Notes under the pieces: model-generated
Database searches by the model: none
Seen by the model: only the letters and a program-made list of their open reading frames with translations
What the model was told of the DNA's origin: nothing
In this document: positions 6,822-14,254 of the stretch, piece after piece
How the letters are laid out: each line of letters starts with the position of its first letter
Position numbering within the stretch: position 1 is the first letter of the stretch
Origin: Candidatus Peregrinibacteria bacterium UBA1369
GTDB taxonomy: Bacteria > Patescibacteriota > Gracilibacteria > UBA1369
Assembly (NCBI GenBank): GCA_002305925.1
Contig: DBRL01000010.1
Coordinates: forward strand, 179,538-199,214
Direction of reading: 5' to 3'
DNA: 19,677 nt
Translations under genes and position numbers: made by a program

Positions 6822-7760
6822 ATGCAAACCATTGAAAATAACGGTCAGAATCATGGTAGCGAAGCTGAAAACTCTCAGCCTAATCAAATGCAGCAAAATC
6901 CTGCATCCAATACTGAGGCCGTACAACCAATCAAAAAAGAAACGGATGCACCTCCCTCACCCTCACAACCAAATCTAATTGATAAGACTGCGGAGCAGGC
7001 GGCAAGCGTGTCAAAAGAAGCCGCTCAGGATGCGGTAGCAAAGGGGTCCGAGCAACTTCAGCAGTTAGGTACCCAAGGGGTACAGGAATTGGGTAATGTC
7101 GTAGGGAAAGTTATGCAGCCAAAAATGGAAAATCAGCCGCCGGTAAACAAGGATGAAAAAATTTATGCGGCAATCTCTTACGTTCCATTTGTGGCCCTGG
7201 TGTCGATAATTATTAAACCTGACAGTTCTTTTGTCAGACTGCATGCCAAACAAGGACTACTTTTGGCAATAATTTTCTTTTTCATTGGAATTTTTGCGGC
7301 TATTGTTTCTCTTTTTGGAATAATTGGCCAATTGCTGGCTTTTGTTCTAGGCTTGGTACCTTTGGCAGCACTGATTATCGCTGTATATTCGATGTATCTA
7401 TCTTTTATGGGATATTGGTGGAAAATCCCGGTACTTGGGGCGGTGGCCGATGTGATACCTGTTGAATGGATGGCCAAGACTTCAAAGGAAAATATAACCG
7501 GACAAGCCGGCATGGCCAAGGAAGATTACGATATCCGGCAGGATGCAATGAGTAAGGAAAAGGCGGAGGCTCAGGCCCCAAAAGCTGAAATTGTCCAGAA
7601 TGCTACAATACCATCAAATACGGAAAGCAATGTTTTGCCAACTCAAGACCAAAATGCATTGCCGCAACAACCGGCACAAAAGGTAGAGTCGGAAAAAAAG
7701 AATGATAATGACGGCGGTGCAAAGACTGATGTGAACACTATACAGGGGGAAAACAAATAA
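6822..7760 (+). CDS. DUF4870/Tic20-like membrane protein with long disordered tails
   Basis: A 312-residue protein in three parts. Residues 1-110 are hydrophilic and rich in Gln, Asn, Pro and Ala. A compact membrane core (about 113-200) contains IYAAISYVPFVALVSIII and SSFVRLHAKQGLLLAIIFF, the [FV]RxHAxQ motif typical of the DUF4870/Tic20-like group, and two more helices to about 192. Residues 215-312 are again polar and apparently disordered. No enzymatic motif is present. Placement between rpsB and tsf, 22 bp and 37 bp from each, implies expression with translation genes. The function is unknown; a membrane role linked to translation or protein insertion is only a guess. The family call rests on the core motif. 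Confidence 0.6.
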   Translation: MQTIENNGQNHGSEAENSQPNQMQQNPASNTEAVQPIKKETDAPPSPSQPNLIDKTAEQAASVSKEAAQDAVAKGSEQLQQLGTQGVQELGNVVGKVMQPKMENQPPVNKDEKIYAAISYVPFVALVSIIIKPDSSFVRLHAKQGLLLAIIFFFIGIFAAIVSLFGIIGQLLAFVLGLVPLAALIIAVYSMYLSFMGYWWKIPVLGAVADVIPVEWMAKTSKENITGQAGMAKEDYDIRQDAMSKEKAEAQAPKAEIVQNATIPSNTESNVLPTQDQNALPQQPAQKVESEKKNDNDGGAKTDVNTIQGENK

Positions 7761-7797
7761 TCGAATAAGTGATTTTAATACATAATTTATTACCAAG

Positions 7798-8385
7798 ATG
7801 ACAGTATCTCTTGATGATGTTAAAAAATTGCGCGAGATGACAGGCGCATCGATGATGGCATGCAAAAAGGCTTTGGAGGATATGGCAGGTGATTTGGAAA
7901 AAGCTGTCGATTTGTTGAGAAAAAAAGGAGAGGCCAAAGCGGCAGAAAAAGCTGAAAGGGCCACGGGTCAGGGAATTGTTTTTTCATATATTCATACCAA
8001 TAAGAAAGTCGGTGCGATGATACAGCTTGCCTGCGAGACGGATTTTGTGGCCAAAAATGAGAAATTCATAGAACTTGCCAATGATCTTGCCATGCAGGTA
8101 GTTGCATCTTCCCCACGAGCCCTTAATCCAGAAGACATTGACCAGGCTTTTATCGAAAAAGAGCGGGAAATTTGGGCGGAACAACTGAAAAACGAAGGGA
8201 AACCCGTTGATAAGATTGAGATGATACTGACCAATAAGGAGAAGTCGGCCAGGGAGGAGTATTCACTGATGAAACAGCCGTTTATTAAGGATCCTGAAAA
8301 AAAGATTGAAAATTTACTGACAGAATATATCAGTATGCTAGGGGAAAACATCAAGATAGTACGGTTTGTAAGGTATGAAATCTAA
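7798..8385 (+). CDS. tsf: Translation elongation factor Ts
   Basis: A 195-residue EF-Ts that recharges EF-Tu by releasing GDP. The N-terminal UBA-like module is clear (VKKLREMTGASMMACKKALE, then GDLEKAVDLLRKKG). The core contains the diagnostic CETDFVAKNEKF at about 79-90, whose TDFV contacts the EF-Tu nucleotide site. The protein is short compared with the roughly 280-residue E. coli form, as is common in reduced bacteria, with one shortened core subdomain. Last gene of the rpsB operon, followed 15 bp later by an intrinsic terminator. Confidence 0.96.
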   Translation: MTVSLDDVKKLREMTGASMMACKKALEDMAGDLEKAVDLLRKKGEAKAAEKAERATGQGIVFSYIHTNKKVGAMIQLACETDFVAKNEKFIELANDLAMQVVASSPRALNPEDIDQAFIEKEREIWAEQLKNEGKPVDKIEMILTNKEKSAREEYSLMKQPFIKDPEKKIENLLTEYISMLGENIKIVRFVRYEI

Positions 8386-8400
8386 ACGCTGAAACGATTG

Positions 8401-8430
8401 AAACCCCTCCTCGGCGAGGGGTTTTTATTT
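8401..8430 (+). terminator. Rho-independent terminator after tsf
   Basis: AAACCCCTC (8401-8409) pairs with GAGGGGTTT (8416-8424) around a 6-nt loop, and T-rich sequence follows. This ends the rpsB operon and separates it from the STAS/phosphatase pair. Confidence 0.88.
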
Positions 8431-8441
8431 ATTGGATAATA

Positions 8442-8450
8442 TGCTAAAAT
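8442..8450 (+). promoter_or_regulatory. Extended -10 promoter of the STAS-phosphatase operon
   Basis: TGCTAAAAT (8442-8450) is an extended -10 just after the terminator; a T-rich segment at 8422-8427 is a weak -35 at 17 bp. The predicted leader to the ATG at 8474 is under 20 nt. Confidence 0.4.
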
Positions 8451-8473
8451 TAAATGATTAATAAAAAAAACAT

Positions 8474-8839
8474 ATGTTGGCTAACACTTTGGAAATTGTG
8501 TTGAGGGAGGATGGCGAAAATTATTCCATTGTTTCGTTCTGGGGCAATATGGATACTTTTGGACTCTCGGAAAAACGTAAGGAGATTATGCAAATGGTTG
8601 ATGACTTTAAAAAGGAATATCTTGTTTTTAATTTTTCAGAACTGAATTTTCTCAATAGCGAAAGCATCGGTTTCCTAATGCAAATAAATGAAAAACTGAT
8701 GTCGGAAAATAGAAAACTTGTAATTGTAGAGGCCAAAAAGAACGTTTTTGACGTGCTGGAAGTAATTGGCCTGCTGGAAACATTGCCATATTATAAAAAA
8801 ATGGAGGATTTCCTCAGAAGCATTCAAAATGATCATTAG
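8474..8839 (+). CDS. Second STAS-domain anti-sigma factor antagonist
   Basis: A 121-residue STAS domain, paralogous to the one at 4923-5294. The strand EYLVFNFSELNFLNS (48-62) leads to Ser62 in NSESIGFL, the position phosphorylated in SpoIIAA/RsbV. As in the paralogue, the residue before it is Asn, not Asp. The second half (LVIVEAKKNVFDVLEVIGLLETLP) completes the fold. It overlaps the phosphatase gene by 11 bp (ATGATCATTAG), so the two products are likely made together and act on one another: the phosphatase would strip the phosphate from STAS. Whether both STAS proteins use the single visible kinase is not decidable from the sequence. Confidence 0.87.
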   Translation: MLANTLEIVLREDGENYSIVSFWGNMDTFGLSEKRKEIMQMVDDFKKEYLVFNFSELNFLNSESIGFLMQINEKLMSENRKLVIVEAKKNVFDVLEVIGLLETLPYYKKMEDFLRSIQNDH

Positions 8840-9989
8840 AGGGACATTTGCCAAAAAAATATATTTGCATCTGATTGGACTGACGATTCTTCTAGTTGTC
8901 CTTACTTATGCAATATATTATTTTTTCGATTTTACAGTTTTTACCTGGCAGCAGGTGATTATGCTGACAGCTGCCTATTTTATGCTCAGTATAATTATTT
9001 ACATATGGGATATTGTAAGGCCTCTAAGTAAGATAATTGATCAGATCAAAGCAGTGTTGGCCAATAGAAAATATAAAAAAATTTATACCAAGAGAACGGA
9101 TGAGATAGGTATATTAGCACATTTTTTCAATGAGGTAACGGAAAGCCTGGAACGTGTGTCCGATGAATTGGCAGAAAGTAAAAAAATATCGGGTGAACTA
9201 CAGACGGCTGGTCAGTTGCAAAAAGAACTGATTCCAGATGTGGCGCCGACTATCGAGGGATTTGATGTGGCCGTGAAGAACAGATCTGCCGAAGAATTGG
9301 GAGGCGATAATCTTGATTTTATTAAAGTTGGGAACAGTACTTATTTTTATATCGGTGACGTGACTGGTCACGGCGTACCTGCTGCCATAGTAATGACGAT
9401 GGTCAATACGCTGATTAATGCCTTTGTGGAAATCTACGATACTGCCTATGAAGTCGTGGTACAGACCAATCGAAGACTGAAGAAACGCATCAGGGCGACG
9501 ATGTTTATGAGTATGATGATGATGAAGTGGGATGGTCTCAAAAAGCAGATGTCATATGTGGGTTGCGGACACGAACACATACTCGTTTACAGGGCGAAAA
9601 CAGGTCAGGTTGACTGTCTTCCCAGCGGCGGTATTGCTCTGGGCATGGTTGCAGACAATAGCAAGATAGTAAAAGAGTCAACGATAGATTTGTCAGCCGG
9701 GGATGTACTGGTGTTATATACCGATGGAATCACCGAGGCCAAGAACATGAGTGGTGAAATGTTTGGTTTGCATGGCATAAAGGCTGTGCTGGCTCAATAT
9801 GGTGGACAGGGGGGGGCTATGGAAATTATTCAAAACATCGCCAGGGAATTTTCCAAATTTGTAGAGGAACACGTACAGGAAGACGATGTCACTCTGATGG
9901 TGCTCCGGAAGCTGGAGGAGGGGGAAGAGGCGCGTTCGTTTATTGACCAGAAGCAGCAACGTTGGAGTGATGAGCAAGAAACGCATTGA
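8829..9989 (+). CDS. Membrane-anchored PP2C phosphatase (SpoIIE/RsbU type) with HAMP-like linker
   Basis: A 386-residue protein starting at the ATG that overlaps the STAS stop; an in-frame ATG at 8766 lies deep in the STAS gene and is rejected. Two N-terminal helices (about 14-33 and 41-60) have almost no loop between them. A HAMP-like linker follows (IVRPLSKIIDQIKAVL and DEIGILAHFFNEVTESLERV, about 62-110), then a coiled coil and the PP2C SpoIIE domain (about 130-362). The metal-binding aspartates are intact: GGD (158-160), GDVTGHG (176-182), YTDGITEAKN (297-306) and EDDVT (351-355). It should dephosphorylate STAS partners in response to a membrane signal. The tiny outer loop argues against a periplasmic ligand domain. 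An acidic tail follows the last strand. Confidence 0.88.
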   Translation: MIIRGTFAKKIYLHLIGLTILLVVLTYAIYYFFDFTVFTWQQVIMLTAAYFMLSIIIYIWDIVRPLSKIIDQIKAVLANRKYKKIYTKRTDEIGILAHFFNEVTESLERVSDELAESKKISGELQTAGQLQKELIPDVAPTIEGFDVAVKNRSAEELGGDNLDFIKVGNSTYFYIGDVTGHGVPAAIVMTMVNTLINAFVEIYDTAYEVVVQTNRRLKKRIRATMFMSMMMMKWDGLKKQMSYVGCGHEHILVYRAKTGQVDCLPSGGIALGMVADNSKIVKESTIDLSAGDVLVLYTDGITEAKNMSGEMFGLHGIKAVLAQYGGQGGAMEIIQNIAREFSKFVEEHVQEDDVTLMVLRKLEEGEEARSFIDQKQQRWSDEQETH

Positions 9990-10038
9990 TTTTCAATTGA
10001 ATGCTATGCAGAATATGTCGGTATTTATCTAGTTTAAT

Positions 10039-11052
10039 GTGCTGGTTAGTGATTTTGATTTCGATTTGCCTAAGTCGGTTATTGCACAGTCCCCCACTTT
10101 GCCGCGGGAGTATGCCAGGATGCTCTGTTATGACCGAAACAGTGGGATGCCCCTAGACGCGCATTTCTTTGATTTGCCCAAATTTTTGCGTCCAGGTGAC
10201 GTACTGGTGATGAATAATTCAAAAGTAATGCCGGTCAGGGTTAGGTTAAAGCAATTTGGTGGATCTGCGGAGGTATTGTTTGTGGAAATGAATGGTGGTT
10301 TTTGGAAAACCCTGGTTCGACCTGGGAAGAAGTTTAAAATTGGAAATTCTATAGTCCATGAGGGGGTAACCATGATTGTGCGTGCAGTACTTGACGGTGG
10401 TTTTCGACTGTTGGAGGTAGACAGATCGCAGGACGAGATGAAGCGGTTTTTCCTAAAATATGGCGAAATGCCGGTCCCCCCATATATAACTGGTACAGAA
10501 TATAGAAATGAGGATTATAATACTGTCTATTCAAAGAATGAAGGAAGTGTGGCGGCGCCAACCGCCGGTCTGCATTTTACAAAGCAATTGCTTGCCAGAC
10601 TGAGATCACGAGGTGTTCAAATTGAATATGTGACCCTGCATGTGGGACCCGGCACATTTTTGCCAATGAAGGTGAAAGACAGTCGTTGGCACAGAATGCA
10701 CAGTGAAAGATATCAAATGTCATCGGGCGTCGCTTCTAGACTGAATAAATGTTTAGCGGATGGCAGACGGATTATTGCGGTTGGAACAACCTCACTTAGA
10801 GTCCTGGAGGCAAACTATGACCGGAGTCATGGTTTTTCACCCGGGTGTTTTTCTACAGATATTTTTATTGCACCTGGTTATAAGTGGAAGGCAATTAGTG
10901 GATTGATTACAAACTTCCATCTCCCCAAAAGTACGCTTTTAATGCTGGTGGCGGCCTTGATTGGCAGGGATAAGGTTTTGCGCCTATATTCACATGCACT
11001 TGTCAGCGGTTACAGATTTTATTCTTTTGGAGATGGAATGCTGATTACCTGA
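10039..11052 (+). CDS. queA: S-adenosylmethionine:tRNA ribosyltransferase-isomerase
   Basis: A 337-residue QueA, which transfers and isomerises the ribosyl group of SAM onto preQ1 at wobble position 34 of tRNAs to form epoxyqueuosine. Visible motifs are the N-terminal SDFDFDLPKSVIAQSP, SVAAPTAGLHF (170-180), HVGPGTF (201-207), GTTSLRVLE (249-257), TNFHLPKSTLLMLV (291-304) and YRFYSFGDGMLI (325-336). Length matches the family (about 340-360). Translation starts at GTG 10039, which places the conserved N-terminus correctly; the ATG at 10037 is out of frame. It lies 49 bp after the phosphatase gene. The 3' end overlaps the convergent ligase gene by 8 bp. No preQ1 riboswitch was noticed in the 49-bp upstream gap. 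Confidence 0.96.
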   Translation: MLVSDFDFDLPKSVIAQSPTLPREYARMLCYDRNSGMPLDAHFFDLPKFLRPGDVLVMNNSKVMPVRVRLKQFGGSAEVLFVEMNGGFWKTLVRPGKKFKIGNSIVHEGVTMIVRAVLDGGFRLLEVDRSQDEMKRFFLKYGEMPVPPYITGTEYRNEDYNTVYSKNEGSVAAPTAGLHFTKQLLARLRSRGVQIEYVTLHVGPGTFLPMKVKDSRWHRMHSERYQMSSGVASRLNKCLADGRRIIAVGTTSLRVLEANYDRSHGFSPGCFSTDIFIAPGYKWKAISGLITNFHLPKSTLLMLVAALIGRDKVLRLYSHALVSGYRFYSFGDGMLIT

Positions 11053-13411
11053 GCCACTCAGGAAGAATAGGAGGGATTTTTAGCGTGGAAATACTTTTTA
11101 TGGTGGGAAGATCGTCAACACTGAATTTGCCTATGTATAGATCGGATAGATTTCCTTTTTCAGCAAGAAAGGTTGCGATTTTTCTTTTGCCGCTGAAATA
11201 GCAGAAATCCTTGCAGAAGGCTCCTCCCTGTGCAGTGTCGGAAAGTCCTCTTTTGACGCGCAGACAAATGTTAAGGGCGCTTTTGTCGGTTAATTTTTCT
11301 TTTTTGATGCGTTCAAAAAGTTCTGCCATGGAGAGATTTTTGGCCCAAAATATTGCTTTGGTAAGGATGTTTTTGTGTTTTTCCTCGCTGTATATGTGTG
11401 CCTGGCTGACTACGTTGTGCATGGCCAGGCCTTCCTGCGTTTCGAGGTAATTGGCAAATCCGTATCTAAAGAGTCTATACTGCTGTCTGCTGCCGTTTTC
11501 ACTGGTCAGTAGGTGGGTGTCAATTTCATGAATCAGCAGTTCTCTAACACGGTCTTCATTGAAGTTAGAATTGCTTTTGATCAATATTTTTTTGCTTTTA
11601 TTTACAACGCATTTGGTAAGCAGGTTTTTTTTCTGTATAACGCGCCATTCATTCAAATTGTAATTTCTCAAGTGTTGTTCGAATATTTCCTGCAGCTGAT
11701 CGGATGAAATTTTACTGCGGGAACGACGTTTCCTGGGGGGATAACTTTCTGAATTAAGAGATTCAATGTCTGCGGCTGTCGGGGCGCCGAAAACCAATGC
11801 TGACAGATCGGCGAACTCAGCAGAACCGCGCGCTCTGACCAGCTGGAAGAAACTGTTGAGTTCCTCGATTTTTTTAAAAAACAGTTTGCCCAGTTCGGAG
11901 TCATCATGTTTTATTTTCTGTAAGTCTTTTTGCAGTACAGAAATATCATAATCGCTCTCTTTGTAGATAAATTGAGGGTTGTAAGATTGGTCGGTCAGGA
12001 ATTTTTCCGATTCAACATGAAAATTAAGGGGCCGTAAATAGCTGAGAAATTTGAATTGACTGACAATTCTGCAGATCTGCCGGTCGGTTTCCTGAGGATC
12101 GTAATTGGAAATAAAGATTTTTCTGGTCTCGCCCTGTCTTTTTTCCGAAAGCAGGTTGTTGATTGAGGTATCAATGAGAAATTGTCCCATCAGATCACGG
12201 TTGCCAATGATAACCTGATATTTTTTCTTTAGGCTTTTATCAAGGCGAAAAATTGAGGTAATGGATTTTCCAGCCAGTCTGAATTTCAATTTGAATTTAA
12301 GCTCGTTGAGATGTTTGTTTTTTTTGGATGAAATCAACTCCAGCTTTTTGGCCAATTCAAGACCAAGATAGCTCTTTTTGCGAGCAGTGTTGAGAAAAGC
12401 GATAGCGGGGTGTCTGATGTTCTTGTTGATTAGTTCAATGTTTTCATAGAGACCGATTACTTTTTTCCCACTGATTGATCTGATGTTTTTTTCAAGTGAA
12501 TAGCCAAACATGTCCTTGGCAAGGCGGATGCCCTTTTCCACATTTTTCACATCGACACCCTCCAATTTTTCCAAGCGGCGTCTTAGTGGTGCCAGGTTGG
12601 CTAATTGGATGCCGATTCCAGCGCGGGCATTGATTTCAATCAGCAATGGGCCCTGGTGTCGGTCTATGGCCAGATCGGCCCCCATATAACCAAGATTGGT
12701 AGCCAGTTGCGATTTACAGGCTATGCGCAGAATGTCGTCCCAAAAAGGGATTTTTAGACCGCGCAGCGCTCCCCTTCCCGGTATTTCCTTTATTATTTTG
12801 CCGTGGTGTAGCAGATGTGTAACTTCTCCCTTGGCCAGATCGATACCGGCTCCATAGGCCCCCTGGTGGAGATTGGCACGGCCGCCAGATTCCCTGGAGG
12901 GGATGCGAAGCATGGCCATCACGGGAACAAGGTTGTGTACTATCACACGTATATCCGGCAGTCCTTCGTCACAAAAGGGAGAAATGAAATCGTCAGTAAC
13001 AATCAATTTTTCGAAGAAGGCCTTGTCTGGGCGGTCGATGACAGAATAGTTGCCATTAAGTATCTCCAGGATGTGTTCGCGCAGGAATTCAGGGCTGACC
13101 GGCTTGTAATTAACGTCGAAGTAGCTGTTAGAGGACTTGGAAAGTATTGGAATAATACCCTGTCCTCCATAGCCAAGGTTGGGTTTGACCACAAACTCCC
13201 CTCCCAACTTCCGGAAATTGAAACGATCCAAGTCCTGTCTGTTGGCGATGATGCCAAGCAGCTTTGGTACGGGAATATCGCGGGCAGATAGAAAGGCTTT
13301 GGTTTTTAGCTTATCGTCGGCCATTTCCACGCTTTTCTCCTTGTTGTATGGGCTAATATAAAGCAAGTTGCGGGCATTGATGCCCAAAACTCCACGGTCA
13401 AATATTCCCAT
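11045..13411 (-). CDS. Fused ATP-grasp ligase / degenerate RimB-like retropepsin / DUF1704 (MATCAP-like) metallopeptidase
   Basis: A 788-residue multidomain protein. Residues 1-300 match the RimK-related 'alpha-L-glutamate ligase-like' ATP-grasp family: LGINARNLLYISPYN (9-23), an ATP-binding loop FVVKPNLGYGGQG (73-85), LPDIRVIVHNLVPVMAMLRIPSR (151-173), the family-typical ANLHQGAYGAGIDLA (179-193) and the metal-binding EINARAG (259-265). Residues about 315-420 resemble RimB/'ATP-dependent zinc protease' (DUF785, retropepsin fold): VIGLYENIEL at the start and YQVIIGNRDLMGQFLIDTS (398-416) at the end. The catalytic D-T-G, however, appears as N-T-A (341-343). Residues about 440-788 are DUF1704: RARGSAEFADLSALVFG, the zinc site HEIDTH (628-633) and downstream Glu in TQEGLA (658-663). 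DUF1704 includes human MATCAP, which removes the tubulin C-terminal Tyr. The ligase and peptidase motifs look intact. Start overlaps the 7TM stop (TAATG). Substrate unknown. Confidence 0.85.
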   Translation of the reverse strand: MGIFDRGVLGINARNLLYISPYNKEKSVEMADDKLKTKAFLSARDIPVPKLLGIIANRQDLDRFNFRKLGGEFVVKPNLGYGGQGIIPILSKSSNSYFDVNYKPVSPEFLREHILEILNGNYSVIDRPDKAFFEKLIVTDDFISPFCDEGLPDIRVIVHNLVPVMAMLRIPSRESGGRANLHQGAYGAGIDLAKGEVTHLLHHGKIIKEIPGRGALRGLKIPFWDDILRIACKSQLATNLGYMGADLAIDRHQGPLLIEINARAGIGIQLANLAPLRRRLEKLEGVDVKNVEKGIRLAKDMFGYSLEKNIRSISGKKVIGLYENIELINKNIRHPAIAFLNTARKKSYLGLELAKKLELISSKKNKHLNELKFKLKFRLAGKSITSIFRLDKSLKKKYQVIIGNRDLMGQFLIDTSINNLLSEKRQGETRKIFISNYDPQETDRQICRIVSQFKFLSYLRPLNFHVESEKFLTDQSYNPQFIYKESDYDISVLQKDLQKIKHDDSELGKLFFKKIEELNSFFQLVRARGSAEFADLSALVFGAPTAADIESLNSESYPPRKRRSRSKISSDQLQEIFEQHLRNYNLNEWRVIQKKNLLTKCVVNKSKKILIKSNSNFNEDRVRELLIHEIDTHLLTSENGSRQQYRLFRYGFANYLETQEGLAMHNVVSQAHIYSEEKHKNILTKAIFWAKNLSMAELFERIKKEKLTDKSALNICLRVKRGLSDTAQGGAFCKDFCYFSGKRKIATFLAEKGNLSDLYIGKFSVDDLPTIKSISTLKIPPILPEWLR

Positions 13412-14181
13412 TAACGAGTTTTAAATAGTATTTTCCTAAATCGAGCCACTTCCGTAAGCCGTAAACCCGTGTATTTTCCAAGGAACACTTGTAGTAGCAG
13501 GGCGAGGAAAATCAAATCGGGGTAATTTTCAATGATTTCCTGAAAATGTGCGAAGTGAATAACTTGGTTGTCCACTTGGAAGGTTCCTCCGAGTAGGAAA
13601 TAGCATAGGTAGGCAAAAAACAGTGTTGAGGCAAAATTACGCAAATTGCTGCGCAACAGTGGACCATTTATTTTGAAGGCAAAATAACGGTCGTTGACAA
13701 GGGCAATTACCAGCATGCTATAGGCAATGGTAAAGTGATTGTTGCCTGGGGCATAACGGGCATAGTGATCAATTACTGGTAAAAAGAGTAAAAGGCCGAT
13801 GGAAAGGATGGAGAGTATCATGGATAGCTTAACGGCAAAATGAAGTCTGGAAGGCGTGATAAGTATTTTGGCTAGATAGCCGATGGTCAGACTGAAAAGC
13901 AGCATCAATAGCGTAAAAAGAGGGCCGGTTAAAAAAGAAGATAGGACAATAAGAATAATGATGAAGGTGTTGTTGATGGTTAGCCCGATGATTACCTTGA
14001 AAAATGACAACAGTAGAACAATAAAGGGTATTATAAGCAAAAAGTATAGAATATCCTGATGGAATCCCCTGGTGGTCAAAAGGTTAAGTGAGTTCTCAAT
14101 AAAGCCAAATACGATTGATATTCCGATGAAGATTACAGAAATTAGCAAAATGAGCAGCTGATGTACTTTCGCTTTATCCAT
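13411..14181 (-). CDS. 7TM protein of the transglutaminase-associated 7TM family (partner of ATP-grasp ligase)
   Basis: A 256-residue protein with about seven hydrophobic helices and a positively charged end. The C-terminal LGKYTGLRLTEVARFR (about 234-249) and the mid-protein NDRYFAF match the 7TM region that, in proteobacteria, is fused to an inactive transglutaminase domain and encoded next to RimK-related ATP-grasp ligases. Here the transglutaminase part is missing; only about 45 residues separate the first helix (about 7-27) from the second. The gene ends exactly where the ligase-peptidase fusion begins (TAATG), so the two are co-translated. It probably anchors the ligase complex at the membrane or couples it to a signal. 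The family call comes from the conserved motif and the neighbouring ligase. Confidence 0.72.
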   Translation of the reverse strand: MDKAKVHQLLILLISVIFIGISIVFGFIENSLNLLTTRGFHQDILYFLLIIPFIVLLLSFFKVIIGLTINNTFIIILIVLSSFLTGPLFTLLMLLFSLTIGYLAKILITPSRLHFAVKLSMILSILSIGLLLFLPVIDHYARYAPGNNHFTIAYSMLVIALVNDRYFAFKINGPLLRSNLRNFASTLFFAYLCYFLLGGTFQVDNQVIHFAHFQEIIENYPDLIFLALLLQVFLGKYTGLRLTEVARFRKILFKTR

Positions 14182-14197
14182 GAAATGGCTTGGTAAA

Positions 14198-14226
14198 TTG
14201 AAATTCTTCGATAATCATGATATAAT
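14198..14226 (+). promoter_or_regulatory. Promoter of the surface protein gene
   Basis: -35 TTGAAA (14198-14203), 17-bp spacer, -10 TATAAT (14221-14226) preceded by TGA. Start of transcription near 14233 excludes the in-frame ATGs at 14180 and 14228 and supports the ATG at 14255, which begins a proper signal peptide. Confidence 0.75.
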
Positions 14227-14248
14227 AATGGGATTTAAAAATAAACAA
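14220..14248 (-). promoter_or_regulatory. Possible opposing promoter of the 7TM-ligase operon
   Basis: On the minus strand, -35 TTGTTT (14243-14248), 17-bp spacer and -10 TTATAT (14220-14225). The -10 overlaps the -10 of the divergent surface-protein promoter, so RNA polymerase could not occupy both at once. Elements are weaker than those on the plus strand. Confidence 0.35.
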
Positions 14249-14254
14249 GAAAAT

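Noticed and set aside
8766..8828. Earlier start for the PP2C phosphatase
   Set aside because: It would extend 21 residues back into the STAS gene and add a Cys/His-rich segment with no role; the overlapping ATG at 8829 is the usual coupled start.
12815..13291. 158-codon open frame on the plus strand within the ligase fusion
   Set aside because: It is antisense to the strongly conserved ATP-grasp domain, has no domain-like pattern and no upstream signals; a shadow frame.
14180..14254. Earlier starts (14180, 14228) for the surface protein
   Set aside because: They lie upstream of the predicted transcription start and would bury the signal peptide behind a polar leader.
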